Shown here: in pieces, positions 1-16,059 of the stretch
Layout of the letters: each line of letters begins with the position of its first letter
How positions within the stretch are numbered: the stretch's first letter is position 1
Assembly: GCA_013368445.1 (NCBI GenBank)
Contig: JAACJO010000017.1
Span: 715,110-779,109 of the forward strand
Length of the DNA: 64,000 nt
Source of the DNA: Leucocoprinus leucothites
Taxonomy: Eukaryota > Basidiomycota > Agaricomycetes > Agaricales > Agaricaceae
Direction of reading: 5' to 3'
The notes under the pieces: generated by a model
The model's input: the letters and a program-made list of their open reading frames with translations, nothing else
Database searches by the model: none
What the model was told of the DNA's origin: nothing
Position numbers and translations under genes: made by a program

Positions 1-1475
1 TCATGTTGTCATAAATCAGGTCGACAATGTACCAGCCGCCATCGATAGTTAGAACGATGTGGAGGGGAAGATGTGGAAGTCTCCAAGGGAGTTTATAATG
101 CCATCTTGGGGGAGGTAAATCGCCCAACGAAGGGGTCGGCGGACGAGGACGGCTCCCAGTCAAGTCGGCCGTCTCGAAAGTCCCGAGGTTTCCCAAAACC
201 TCTGGGCTGGGGTACCATGGAAGCTCATTTAAACCCCAGTCGTCCACCTCTGCTTTAGGTTCTTTCTTGCTTGTTTTTGTTATATCCTCTCCCCCCTGGT
301 CAGAGACTTCAGATTGCTGCTCGAGTACCCCGTAGAGAGAAGTAGGTGTGGATACTAAGACCGCCGTGGAGTCCGAGCTTGGAGTACCGTGCAAGGTCAT
401 GTTGTCGATAACCTGGTCATTCGGAAACCAAGGCACTTCATGCAATTCGTCCCATGTATCTTCCTCATAATCAGGGAGATCGTCGAAAGTAATAATCGGA
501 ATGGTTAATTGGCTGTCGAGACGCGACATGCCGAGCTCGTCTTGCGCACGTGATATGCTCGATACGTCGTGGATACGAATAGGGCACTGCACGTTTAATG
601 GCTTGTGCCACCACAGGATATACGTGGCAATGTTTAGCCCTGCGAAGGCCAAGGTCACGGTCTCCAGCTCTGTTATTGGTAGCTGATAATAAATCCGTGT
701 GAAGTATTGAGCTCCAAACCAGAGTGTTTGCAGCATTGCGATTCCTTTGGAGAGTACGTCGCCCTTACTGCTGTCCATAATCTCTTCCTCGGTAAGGTAT
801 GGAACTAGATTCATGTCACGTTCCATGTCAACGTCCTCGAGGAAGAGGGTCCAGTAGGGGTCGTCCCCTCGAAAAATCATATATCCTCCCATTTGAGCGA
901 AAAAGCCGTGGGTTAAAGTCCATCGATGAAGGCGGGCGGCTAGCTGAATGTCAGCAATGATGTAACCGATGATCCCACTATAAAAACTCACACTCAGTGT
1001 CAGCCTTGAATGGGTTGAGTGACGCCAAGAATAGGCGTAGATAACTTCGAGTATCCTCTGAATATAACGTCAGAAATGCACCCCAAATAAGAAACCAAGA
1101 CATACCGGGTATACCCCTACTTTGATTGTACATTCGCGCCAGCCCGCGTGCGGAGACCCACTGTCTCATAGCCCACATTGTAACACATTCTGGCGCAATC
1201 CAAGCATAGGCCATAACCATCAACCGGCTCTTAAACCTTGACTTCAAGTCCGCCTTGGGTGAAGGGATATTGGGATGAACTGCTACCCAAGTGCAGGCAA
1301 AAATGGTTGCAATACACGCCCAAACAATATCCCATATGGTTCTGTTGTCATCGAGGAGGAAATCTTCCTTTGAGTTCCTCTGGTGTAATGGTGGATGTTT
1401 ATATGGGGTATGCAGGGAAAGCGGGGCGCTGGAGAGAGGGTGCGTAAAGACAAGCAAGAGGAGTAGACTGAACAT
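1..1475 (-). CDS. Multi-pass membrane protein of a basidiomycete-specific family, C-terminus outside window
   Basis: I recognise the layout of a large uncharacterised Agaricomycetes membrane-protein family; its function is unknown. The first exon runs from the ATG at about 1475 to about 992. It encodes a hydrophobic leader, then the segment TIWDIVWACIATIFACTWVA and a HPNIP motif. A 47-nt intron (about 945-991) with a GTGAGT donor follows. The second exon starts LAARLHRWTLTHGFFAQMGG and stays open to the window edge. It contains the family-like stretches SKGDVLSKGIAMLQTLWF, LPITELETVTLAFAGLN and ILWWHKPLNVQCP, then an acidic Ser/Thr-rich region. The last helices lie beyond position 1. No frame break is visible. 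Family membership is recalled from memory of similar proteins; a role in transport or signalling would be a guess. Confidence 0.72.
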
Positions 1476-2881
1476 AGGTTTCGCCAGCTGGTAATGTCGC
1501 CCAAGGTTACTTGTTTAAGTCATATATGGTGGGCACTGCCCCCGACAACGACCTCGCCAACATACAGCCAATCCACCCTCATGGCCGAAATGATGGAGAA
1601 AATACGATTGGAAGACAACTTACCTATTGCGATATAAAGCTGTTTTGATGTTTTCACACGAACTTTTTGGTCGCAGTACTTATGACGAACGGGATTCGTT
1701 ATAACTCCTGGCTTTATCCATCAAGCTTTAGAATATAGACCCTTGGTGGTGATAACATGGTTTATTGAATAACCAGGCGTATCAATTACTTGAAAATATA
1801 GACGGCTTACCTTCCCTAATTTCGAGATGCGCTAAATGCATTCCCATTCAACTACACAGCCATTTGAGAGGGATGTACATGATATGTCATGAGATGTCAT
1901 ACAGCTGCGCAACCATATATAAGGCATTTTTAGAAAGCTGCTCTCCGCTCTCGGGGAACTCGGTCTGATGGGATCCTTGTCGAATGGGAGCTAAAAGCAC
2001 AAATATGCTAACTGAAATTTAAAGGGTTGACATATACATCTGATAACACAGGGAAAAATTTGCTGAGGGTAAAACAAGTCTGACTGCGACACTCAAAACT
2101 AGCTTCATTAATTTCAACTTCAAAGCACCTCAACTTGAAGTTCCAAGTTCTGACAGCCTTTCGAGATCGGATCACGTGTGTCAAATTCAAACTCCGGCTC
2201 TGCAACGTCACCCAATACAGCTGAGTCCAACCCAGGCTCTTCACTCACCACCACCTCCCCTCAGCCCCTTACCATTATGACCATGATTCCCTCACGCTAA
2301 GCATCTACTTTCATGTATGCGCTTTACTCAGTCTATCAATGACCATAGAACACACACAGAAAGTGGTCATTTCCTACACCTCGGATTCAGGCTTGTCTAC
2401 TCGGCGACTTCGCGCTGCCTTCCGGTTGCCGACCACTTAGGAGCAAATTATTTATCCGATGTATTTTGGCTGCTTTGAACTCGGATCTCTCGTTTTTCCC
2501 GTGTTTAGGTCCACAGGATCTGCGTCTTCAAAGACCTACGGATGGTTGTTTCGTGCTTTCACTGGGACGTACTCAAGGCCCGACCCCGTTTTGAGTATTC
2601 TGCTGACGCATATATGCTGTCTAGCTGCTATTGAATTAGATCTTCGGTCAGTGTTTCCAAGCTCCTGTGTAGGTCTCTTTCTCGGCCCTGCAACCCAGAC
2701 CAGACCCATCCTATATCGTCTTGCACTGTAGTTAGCGATCACCACCACAATATCAAACTATAGGCCGCCCATTCCTAATATTAGCTTTCAATATTTTCAA
2801 CATCTACTTCTTAATTGAATCGTGATTACCTTTGATTATTTGGCGCGAATATTACTGGTGGTTAGGGTCAACTGGTAATCA
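1476..2881. other. Intergenic, no gene seen
   Basis: Only short open frames without recognisable domains occur here. The left part is the likely promoter of the membrane-protein gene that starts at 1475. Confidence 0.5.
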
Positions 2882-4150
2882 TCAAGTTCTCCGAGGGGCA
2901 GGTTGTCTCCATTGGTGACCGGTGGCGGACAGTGGTTTATTCCATGGCTCTTTGCTTTCATCATAAGCGGAAAACAGGACAAATATATTCCTGAAGGCTT
3001 CTAGTAAAGACTTAATCAACATTACTACTCTAAGATGAGTCATGGGTGCTTCGTCTTCTCGGACAACATACCCACGACTCGAAGGGATGAGAGTAGCAAT
3101 TCTTGTCTGCTTCACAATGGGAGCTTCGGAGCCGAAGTATCGTGTGCTCTCAAAGTGCCAGCCATCAATGCCACGAACCCACTGACCAAGGCCGTTGATG
3201 TACACAGAGGCTCTTCGGTCAACCTCAGCACCCCAGGAGGGCACAGATTTCAGGTTGACCAAGAAACTGTCCACGAGTTCGTCACAGTAGTCACCAAGCC
3301 AGTCCATTGCTTCTTGTAACGGGATTTTCTTCATGCGTCAGGATCTCTACACCGTTATGCATGGCAAGCCCGCGTGACTTTTCCATGATGTATGAATATA
3401 TATCCTATAACAGGTCATAATTGGGATTTTCAACGGCTACGCAAACATATATGACTAACATTTATGAGCAGAATCAGGGTCTCTGCTTTCTCCCTGAGTG
3501 AGGATATCACAGGGTGATAGTATACCTCATCTGGAAGATTCAATCTGAACTCAATTAGCACGAGTGTTGGGCCACCACCAGCAGTGTTACGGCGGATCTT
3601 CATGTAATCATTGATGAACGATATCTCTTGCTTGTGGGATCATCGGCTTCCTGAACGACAGCTGCAGTGTAGACACTCCACTTGTCAAGGAAATGTTATA
3701 GGCATGATGCATCCCCAGGTACCTGGGCACAAACATGAAGCCAAAAACTGTCACCATTTTATTAATAATTAATCATTTCATGGCTAACAGCAAGAGACGA
3801 ATCAATTCTTACTCTCTTGCAACTGTGGAAACGCAGGTATCCTTGTGTGGTCCGGATTTATCAGGATTGGCGAAAATGTCTAGGATTGTAGATGAAGACT
3901 TGTGTTCCTCTCCGGTCCTCCACATCGGTATATTCTCAAAGACAAAGAATAACTTATGCATAAGGTCGCAGCCAAGGCAGATAAACTCTTTGAAAAGGTG
4001 TGAGATCATGAGGAGCATTCGAGATAGGTTATATGTTAACTGACCTTTTTCCCTTGGTGAGTACGTCAACAATGCAAGGAGACCTTTGAAGAACACCTGT
4101 TTAAAAGCTGAAAGTTGAAGCGAGCTCGAGACATACTGAAGTCACATTTT
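2882..4150 (-). pseudogene. Sesquiterpene synthase remnant (class I terpene cyclase), frame-broken
   Basis: Class I terpene cyclases ionise farnesyl diphosphate through an Asp-rich motif and an NSE triad that bind Mg2+. Reading the minus strand, about 4150-4050 gives a short N-terminal piece (AFKQVFFKGLLALLTYSPREK). About 3995-3905 gives LGCDLMHKLFFVF, which leads into the Asp-rich site. About 3700-3460 gives WSVYTAAVVQEA and DYMKIRRNTAGGG. A 55-nt intron (3405-3459) joins N to DIYSYIMEK, so the NSE triad reads intact. The last exon (2882-3334) holds LPSWG-like and RYFG (RY pair) motifs. The frame breaks at three places: inside the Asp-rich motif (about 3937), near 3625-3645 and near 3325-3335. 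The true N-terminus is not recognisable. The gene is very likely dead, unless the breaks are assembly errors. Confidence 0.8.
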
Positions 4151-4369
4151 CTAAAGCTTTCGAGAAAACGCCCTTGGAACGGATGGAACAATTCCACCCA
4201 GGCTGCTGATCTACACGTATTTTTACACTACTCTCCCACCTCTCTCTTCCAACAAATTGTCTATACCTTATATAGTGGCATACACATACAATAATTTTGA
4301 TAAGCTCACTCCCTGCACTAAAAGTCTAACCCCTATGCATGAATCATACCGGCCTCTTGAGTGACACTA

Positions 4370-6509
4370 GGCTCAGCTAGACTCACCATCCTCGCAGACC
4401 CATGGATCCTCACCATCCTGGTCCCTGAACTTTTTCTTGAGTTCCTCCATCATGCCCTTGGAGTATCCATCAAACCAAGTAGACATTGTCAATGTGGGCA
4501 GTGTTCCATGCTTATAGGTGATTATATTCAGGATTATTCTGTCTGCCTCTGCCGAGGAAAAAATATCTCTCGATGTCCCTTTTTTTTTGTGGGATAGCCT
4601 TAAACAGAATTCAAATGCATTTTTCAGTCGAAATGGTCAAATGAAAGCATCAAGTTGGACCAATTTGAGCTATTAGAACAGGTCTTTAATATGACAAGGA
4701 CACCAATAAAGACTCAGATAGTGAACTCACTCGAGGAAGCACCTTATCAATATTGCACCACCATTCATGCACAGAGATGTGCCCTGCTAAGACAAGTCTC
4801 CTGAGATCAAACTCCTTCAATAGTATATATGTTTCATCATCTTGAATTTTTTCGGTGATCATGAACCAAAAGAGCTCGAAAAATGCACCACAAAGATTCC
4901 GGTATTGATCTCTGAAGTGCTTTCTAGCAACCTGGGGGGGTCTCCATGAGAGAGCTGGTGCAGGGAAAAAATCTGTACCTAATCAAGTGATGATCAGGAT
5001 TGACATGACTCACCAAGTCAAGTGTTATATAGAGATTGCATTATATGGCACAAAAGCCTTGGACTTGCAGTCCAGATACACCATTCAGCCGATCAAGTTG
5101 AATTGGCAAGGAAATCCATAAAGGATGCATGATAGAAGCTAAAATACTCCTGGCTGACTTTCATCACAGCATGAAGAGACCTGCATATGATGAAAAAATC
5201 CTCTGGTGAATGTCCAAGGAGGTTTGCAATTGCCATAGTGGGTTTTAAACTCCCATACAAGAGTTCCAAGCAAGTAGCCAGGAGAATTAGCTGTGTGTCT
5301 GTGAATCTTTCTGGGTGAAGGTGGATGAGTGTGTAGAAGAGGTCCGGTGATAAAAGGGGGTGCTTTGAGCTATGCTCAACCTTAATCCACAATGTCAGCC
5401 CTAAGACAACATCTAACTGTTTCTTAGGTGTGGTGGCACCTTCAGGATCTTCAATGTAAAGAGCTATCATGTGGGCACATGCAAAGAGTCCAGCAGAAAT
5501 ATCCACAAGAATATGAAGATCTTTGCCTATGGGCCAAGATTCACTGGGACCATGCTTTTCTTTAATTTCTCTCAATCTGGAAGCCAGAAAATGGTGTATC
5601 TCCAGATCAAGTTCACATATCACAGTAAGCTCAAATTGAGCAGTAAGTGATTTGATTTCTGGGCTGTTGAAAGTTGAAACAAGGCCTGGTTCGAGGCAAC
5701 TAAAAAAGATCCAGCGAAAGGGAGTGTCTTCATCTCAAATGGACTTTGCAACAAGCAAGACAATCTCCTGCTGTGCACTTTGCCCTTTACATATTGTTGA
5801 GTCCATCAACAAAAATAGCCGTGTCTGGGAGACACTTTTCCTGCTGCTTCAATGCACAAATAGGAGTAATCAGGAGCTTGTGGAACTGGAATCGTAAGGA
5901 TTTCATGACAATGGTCAGGTTATGGTGTATTTTCTGGTCAAGGAAGTCTCTGAAGGCTTCATGTTTCATGGCAAGCTAGTGAGTGATTGAGGTGAAGAAA
6001 TGATTTGGGTCATCACGATGATTCAGATGCGAGAAAAAGAATGTGGTGCCTATCATATCACCAAGTGCCTGAGCTGTGGACTGGGCTATGGCAGATTTAC
6101 CAACCCCAGCAGAACCTTTCATCCACACCAGATGGGGGTGGTCTTGGGATATATTATGGCCCTACTCTGTGAGTAGGTTAATGAATTCTTTGCATGTTCC
6201 AGGGTGGCAGAGGGGGGGAGGGTATCATTCTGAAGAGTCGTGAGTAGCACTTGGGATGGAGTGGGCCAATAGCTTGTGAAGTCCTTGAAATCATATTAGT
6301 TAGAGCTTGATGTGTGAAGAAAAAGCCCTTATACTAGCTCCATTGGGAACCCTGTTGGAGTTTTCTACATGGTCAATGGTATTGTGTATGTTATGAACAT
6401 TGATGGTTGTAGTCTGCTGGTCAATATTAGTGATGTTGGGGCTGATGACTTGAAAGTCATGGGAGTGAAAAAATATCAACATGGTTGTAGGTGCTGACCA
6501 AGGTTGCAA
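4370..6509 (-). pseudogene. NACHT-type NLR remnant
   Basis: NACHT NTPases of fungi act in heterokaryon recognition and innate immunity. On the minus strand, 6509-6300 holds an Asn/His-rich leader. About 6135-6090 encodes VWMKGSAGVGKSAIAQ (Walker A). A TAG stop then interrupts the domain just before LAMKHEAFRDFL. TAIFVDGLNN near 5810 is the Walker B site, followed by a further frame break. A 176-codon open stretch (5093-5623) carries the helical C-terminal part of the NACHT module (DISAGLFACAH, QLDVVLGL, YFSFYHASFMDFL). Coding-like sequence continues to about 4370 (LKEFDLRRLVLAGHISVHEW; FDGYSKGMMEELKKKFRDQ), probably the last exons. It is related to, but well diverged from, the two NACHT copies at 23 and 27 kb. 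Confidence 0.78.
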
Positions 6510-7350
6510 TGTGTAGCCCTCACCCAGAGGGTTTGGTACAAGGCTGGGGTGGTGAGTTGTGGTGAGGTCCCATCTATAAAGAATGGGACATGGGGGATGG
6601 ATTTGTAAGCTTAGTCAGAATCAGTCAGCAATTGGTCAGCAACCTACACCTGTTGCCCAGCTGATGAACAAAGCCTTTTTGATGCCGAATTTGATATGAC
6701 TCCCACAGTCCCCATTCTGTCTTCAGCTGAGTGTCTCAACTTGCATCCATCTCACTCCTCAACAACACATTTTATGGACATAGTTTGTAGAGAGAATATG
6801 TAATATATAGCATGCCCTCAGTGTTTGTGCAAAGAAATCCATGATTTTCAGCGATTACTGGTCGCTTTTGACAGTTTTTAGCAGTTGTTTGTATTTGAGA
6901 CCCCATTTTGGCAGGGAAACAATTAGTGGACAGGGTCTTTCACACCTCAGCCCTTTTTGATAGCTCCCGGATCATCCAGAGGGGTTTCCCTACTATGTCA
7001 GAGGAGTGGTGACCTCTGACAGCTGGACAGATATCGTTATTGTGATACATCATATACATCATATCATTGAATCTATTGAGTCTATTTGGCACTACTATTG
7101 TCCCTGTGTCCAGTGTTGGCCTATTCATCACATATACTGTGACTGGCTACATTTTCCCATTGCCAGTTATCCACTGCAGTCACTTTGGAGGTGGGTGTAG
7201 TTAATTGACCTAGAGGGTGTAATTGTGGGCTAATGAATGGGATTTACAGATCTATACTTTGATTTGGTTAATTGAGCTGCCAAATATCATCCCTATACAT
7301 TAGTGAGATTCAACTACTCAAAGTGAGTCAGTTACTGGAATCCTCTACAT
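6510..7350. other. Spacer between NACHT remnant and Helitron
   Basis: No gene seen. It contains one perfect 9-bp inverted repeat with an 8-base loop (6996-7021). The left end of the Helitron must lie here or inside the NACHT remnant, but I could not place its TC terminus. Confidence 0.4.
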
Positions 7351-9720
7351 ATGCTAATAACTGACTATAAATTAATCAGAGAAATGTCAATCCCTGATAG
7401 TCCTGAGCATGAACACCAATCATCACGGTCTACAGATGGACTTGAACGATATCAAATGACTGATCCTGATGATCACTGTAACTGTAATCAGAGTCAGCAA
7501 CATCAGTTCCAGATTCCTGCTCAGCCAAATTTTGGGGCTCAGGCTACAGCATCTGGATCAGGTCATACATCTGTGACTGGGCTTCAGCCTACAGCAGAGA
7601 TTAGAGCTGGACCCCAGGCTGGATCATCAACAGCTGGAGCTTATCATCATCATCCACTCCATTCAATTCCTGAAACACATTTACCTCTTAATTGGGATTA
7701 TCCTATTCAGCAAAATCCTCTTCTGCAAAACATTCCTGCAGCTCCTATCAGGAATACTAGAGGAAGGGGTCAGAGGGGAAATAATGTTCAGAAACATATA
7801 TTGGGACCTTTACATGATATATCCAGTGGACATGCAAATCCAGCCTTCAACAACTTACACAGAGGTCAGATTGCTCACTTGACACACAGTCAAGACATGA
7901 GATGACTGGCTGAAATGGAGGAATCTCTGAGAAGGCAGGCTGAAGCGAGGTGTTTGCAGCATGAACAGACTATTTGGAGGTTAGAAGAGCAAAGACAAAG
8001 AGAGGAGGCAATCAATCAAAGACTGATTGATGAAATAAGGTGCATAGCTGTAGAAGCTGAGGTTAGATGGTTAGGTCAAAGGTGCTATCAGGAGAATGAG
8101 CTTCAGGGAGCTCAAAATCAAAGGAGTCAACAGAGGGATCAACAAGGAATAGAACAAGGAGAGTAGATGCCCTTAACACAAGCTCAGTTACTGCAATTAC
8201 AAGCAGATGTCAGACGAGCTAGAGATCAGGAATTCCAGAGGATACTTCAAGAGTGGGAACATGAAAGGCTAGATGATGATAGAGGCAATGACAGGAACAA
8301 TGATGTTGAGCCTAGGCTTAGAGAATTATTCATCAGTTTCAAGCTCAACAACAGGCAGAAATTGGTGATGTTCCAGTCAATGAACCAGAGCATAACTGAT
8401 ATCTCTATATAATGGAGGATGAAGAGGAAGACAATGCTAATCATGGTGTCCAAAATCTACCTCCCATTAACCTACCTGCTCTCTAAGGTCACTTGCCAGA
8501 CAACTTACAGCACAACCTGCCTAAGTGCTGCAGGCCATATAGAGAGCCAATTCCTAAACATGATCTGGGACCCATGAATATTTGTTGTCCAAAATGCTCT
8601 GCACTTTATTTTGATTCAGAAAAGCTCGCATTATCAACACATAATGAGCCAAAGTTTGGCATGTGCTGTCTTCAAGGATAGATACAACTCCAAGCTTATC
8701 ATCCTATGCATCCTGATCTCAAAAAGTTCATGTGTGGTAGAATGCCACAGTCTGATGAGTTTAAGCAAAATATCAGGTGCTACAATGCAAGCTTGGCATT
8801 AACATCTCTTGGTGCTACTATTGATCAGTTAGTTACAAGAGCTAGGGGTCTATATTGTTTTAAAATTAGTGGAGAGCTTCACCACTTGACAGGTGCTCTC
8901 CTATCCAATGATGGAGAGATACCTATGTATGCTCAGATCTATATATATGATCCTGATGATCAACTTGGCTTCTGTATGCAGAACAACCAGACCTTAGACA
9001 GAACTGTCATGTCTGAGCTGCAGGCTTTGTTGATGCAGATTCATCCTTATGTTACACAGTATAAGTAAGCATTCGAAATTATGCATCAACATGCAGGACC
9101 AAATGCTTTGCAGGATGTCTCAGTCAGGATACATACTGATTGTACAATGGACCTATGGTGCTATAATGCACCTACTGGAACAGAGATTGCTGTGCTTCTC
9201 CCTGGAAGTGGAGCTGAGGAATGCTCTGAAAACAGGGACATTGTTTTGTGCTTGAGAGGTGGTGGTCTAAAAAAACTAGCCACCTCCATCCTGCTTACTC
9301 CTCTCTGCACTATGTGCTACTCTTTCCATATGGTGAAGATGGCTGGCATACGGATATACCTTCACATCCTGGACCTAATGGGAATATCTGCTCTGAAAAG
9401 GTATTGCAAAGGTGTTATTATGCATATCATTTTCATGAGCATCCAGAGGAGTAGTCACCATTATTTTGGGCTGGCAAGTTATTTCAGCAATATGTTGTTG
9501 ATGCCTGGGCCTCTATTGAACAAAGTTATCTGCATTGGATATGATATCATCAGAAGGAAATTTGTGTAGATGTCTATCAAGGTCTTCAAGATATCATACT
9601 TGGTGACAATGTAGCCAATATTACTCTTGAGAACCATGGCCAAAGGATAATCCTGCCCTCTTCTCACTCAGAAAGTGAATGCCCTACAGATCATCATTGT
9701 AATATACAACAACAACTATG
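7351..9720 (+). pseudogene. Helitron RepHel, N-terminal half
   Basis: The first 350 or so codons are Gln/His-rich and then coiled-coil-like (LRRQAEARCLQHEQTIWRLE). The recognisable part starts near 8500 with HDLGPMNICCPKCSALYFDS and GMCCLQG. It continues after a TAG stop with NIRCYNASLALTSLGATIDQ, FKISGELHHLTGALL and YIYDPDDQLGF (8706-9068). Near 9070-9670 the frame shifts: MHQHAGPNALQDVSVRIHTD, then HLHPAYSSLHYVLLFPYGED in another frame, then NHGQRIILPSS. In intact relatives this point is followed by the Rep nuclease with its HUH (HMHLL-type) motif. Here the sequence runs into the A tract at 9721. Confidence 0.82.
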
Positions 9721-12892
<3,172 letters not shown>

Positions 12893-13387
12893 TTCCTTTT
12901 TTGTTTTCTCATCTCTTACTTCAGTTCTTGGATGGCCTTTAGTATATGTATATATTCTTTTTTCAGATTTTTGAACGGTCTTTAGAATATAGAAACAATT
13001 GTTTTACCATTTGATATGAATTTTGTATTTTCAAATGATACTATCCTCCAGAACTCAAAGCCTAAGTTTGAAAGCTCAGATTTACCATTGTGTCACACCC
13101 CGTGCCTTTGGCATGGGTATCAAAACTCATCTGAGTGAGAGCACACATGATGTATCTGTTGTGCGAGCCACCGAGAGGTCCATGATGAATTGATGACCCA
13201 GTTGAAGCTAGGCTGGAGCCCAGCTAATAGAACTCAAAAATGAAATGGGTCGGAGTGCAACAGCATCCGCTCTACCATCAATTGATATGACTCCAGTCAG
13301 GTGGTCAATGATCATCCCTTCTCAAGAACTTGGAGAGATGCTATCTGGATGTCCACGGTAGGATTTTGATTCGAGCAAAGGAGGGGC
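12893..13387. other. Downstream flank of the Helitron
   Basis: AT-rich to about 13090. Then a short imperfect hairpin (about 13097-13119; ACCC-GTGCC paired with GGCA-GGGT) and GC-richer sequence up to solo LTR 2. No gene seen. The hairpin could belong to a Helitron end, but no CTRR terminus is evident. Confidence 0.35.
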
Positions 13388-14052
13388 TGTTATATATATT
13401 GGTTATATCTAGCATTTGTTCCATTTACAATGTGAAGTCGATATTAGCTTTACTTAAGTAATATCACAATTATGTTTTCCTCTTATTTGTTCTTATATTT
13501 TCTAAGTTTGTTTTGACTCATTTATTTTGTCTCATTATAACTTATTATGACTTGTTTGGTTTTGTTTATATTTTGATGACATGTGATTGTTAAATATAGC
13601 TGCGCTATATTTGGACTTACCTTGTGATCAATCAGATGATCAAAGAAGAACTTCTTTAGAAGAACTTCTAAAGCTTCTTTGACAGATCATGTCTTATATA
13701 GTTTAATTAGTGTTAAGGAAGCTGTATGCTTCTCTTCTTTCATTAGAAGCCCTTAGCCCTAGTTAATAATAGATACAGACTTGTATCGTATATAAGTCGT
13801 TGACATCTACCAAGGAGAAACATCGTTTCTACTTGGTTAGATAGAGACTCAATATGAGCCTTTATCTATACAAAGTCGAATTGAACTTAAGCTCTAAGAT
13901 CTCAATTACTGAAGTCTTTACTATTATAATCGCCGTATTGTAACTCTGACTTAGTGAACAACTTTGTTGCTTACTGAGAAGGAGTCCCCTTTGATAAGAT
14001 CAACCCGATACTTATTGCGCCAGCTTAGGACCGGGCCGGCATCACTATAACA
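13388..14052. mobile_element. Solo LTR 2 (665 bp)
   Basis: It begins TGTTATA and ends TATAACA, a perfect 7-base inverted repeat. It is flanked by the identical 5-base target duplication GGGGC (13383-13387 and 14053-14057). It contains a TATA-like stretch (GTATATAAG near 13785), as expected of an LTR promoter. The perfect target duplication suggests a younger insertion than solo LTR 1. Confidence 0.9.
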
Positions 14053-14379
14053 GGGGCGGGAATGCACCATGACAGCAGCCAATCAAATCATGCACCCATA
14101 GATGCCTGAGCCAAATGCTGAATAATAGATGTCTTATGGTCTTTTGGATCAAACTCTTTGCATCATGGTCAGTACTGAGAAGTAAATGTGCAAGAGTTTG
14201 TGATCTGCTGGTGACTTCACAAGCACCTCAAAGACATTCTTCCATCATTAATCATCCTCCGACTTGAACCAAGGGATACTTCTGGCAGTAGACAAACACC
14301 TTCTACATGTATCATTTCTGATGAAACCTCGACAGTGTAACTTACCTACCAGCGGATTGACCTGATTTGGGCTGGTGTC
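14053..14379. other. Flank of solo LTR 2, no gene seen
   Basis: Short frames only; nothing recognised. Confidence 0.4.
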
Positions 14380-15600
14380 TTATGATAAAATAGGATAATC
14401 CTTTAAGGTAATTGCAAGGCATGAGGCCTTGTCGAGATACCACACTGGTCCTAGCTGAGGGCCATCGGCTGCTTTGGGGGACGGTAAGGCTTGACGGATC
14501 AGGGGGAGATACTCCCTCCTACGGAAAAAAATGGATCTGTGACAAGAATAGACCCATGGCTGGTGTTTGTTGGCATGAGAAGAAGAGCATAATAATACAT
14601 TAGTCGAGATCAAGGCTATCGATAGTGCCATCCAGGCAATGCTCGTGATATTCCTCCCTCACGAGATATGAGTGCATGGCTTTGTTGCACTAATATATTT
14701 GCCAATTTGAGAGGAGGACAGAAGGTTCGGGAACAGCTGAAAGGATGTGATAGCGAGAACGAGTGTCCAATGATTCTCGAAGCTACAGCATACAGCTTTA
14801 ACACCTGGATATAAGATTTGCATTGATATAGATGTCAGGGATTGAAAGTATTGAGAGGTTGGACGATAGAAACGTTAGCAGCGAGCAAGGAAGGACCGAG
14901 AATGGAGGAACGAGTTTCAAGGTAGTGAACGATAACTTGGGGTCTTCAGGTCTCCGTCTTTTCCTGGAGAATGATCTTACTGGGCAAAGGTGCAAATCGT
15001 TTGTCGATTATGTTTTGAAAGGTTTATACATCCAAAAGAGGCGAGGGTACTTCGAAAAAGGCAATAAGATGCGTGTTCGAGAACTAAAGGTGCGAACATG
15101 AACTTACTATAATCGACACAAAAACGGAAGAGGTGCTAACCGCTGAGTATTGTGTCAGCAAGCCTTGATGATGTACAGCACCTCTGGTAACCCTTTCGCT
15201 TGGTTGCTGACCTGGAAAATAGGAATGAACGACATCCGGATCAGGAAATTAAGACTTAAAGCAGGAGACGTACAGTGCATGTATACGTTCAATAGGGAGC
15301 TTAGCATCTGCTCACAGCCTTATGAAAACACTGTCCGTATTGTTTGTTGTTCCTGTTCGGAGTCATGGTTATGAAGGCTTGTGGTTGGATTGGTTCATCC
15401 AAGATGGGCAACAGGCTAAACCATTACTTTACAGAACTGAGAAATCATGTAAGCAAGCTTACTGAGGATGCTAAGAAAATACATACTCACCCATCAGCTC
15501 TAAATCCGGCGTTTCCAGTGTCGTGTTATGATGGAAGCACTGGCCGTGAAAACAACAAGTCATGATTGACTTCAGATAGGAATAAGGACTAGAATTCCAG
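14380..15600. repeat. Diverged segmental copy 1 (partner at 16060-17150)
   Basis: Several blocks match the partner in the same order and orientation. They are the ATCAAGGCTATCGATAG / GGCAATG block, the TGCATGGCTTTGTTG block, the GGTTTATACATCCAAA-GAGG block, the GACACAAAAACGGAAGA block and the GGAATGAACGACATCCGGA block. Stops occur in all frames. A minus-strand reading (PPLKLANILVQQSHA against PPVKFADWLSRQSYA in the partner) hints at a decayed gene, but I cannot name it. Confidence 0.5.
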
Positions 15601-16059
15601 GGCCCAAGAGCCAGTCGTTGACTCAGAGTAAAAACGGCTGCTATACACTATATTGAACTCTCACATCCAGGACATGTAAAAATGGGTCGAGCCATCAATT
15701 ATTTTTAGAAGCAGCCCCGAGGATGATTTGGAATCAAGTCCTGAGCATGAGGCAATCTGACGATGATTTTAATATTCTAAGACTGTCCATGGAGGCAGGA
15801 CACGATATCGAGAGGCCAGTCGGAGCTGGAATCTCAAAGCATGAGAGCCTGGGTAGTGGATTAGGAATGGGTGGGACATGAGGAACTAGAGAAAGATAAC
15901 ACACGGTGATGGAACGCTAATGAAGACCAATAGAGACTGAGTGAACGGTCCGAAGACGGGCATCCAATAGAAGTAGCACGCTAAAGCCAAGGAGTGGCCA
16001 TAAGGCTGGTTCAATCCTCGAGGTTGTCGGACGGTATATTGGAAAATTAGCCCAGAGCA

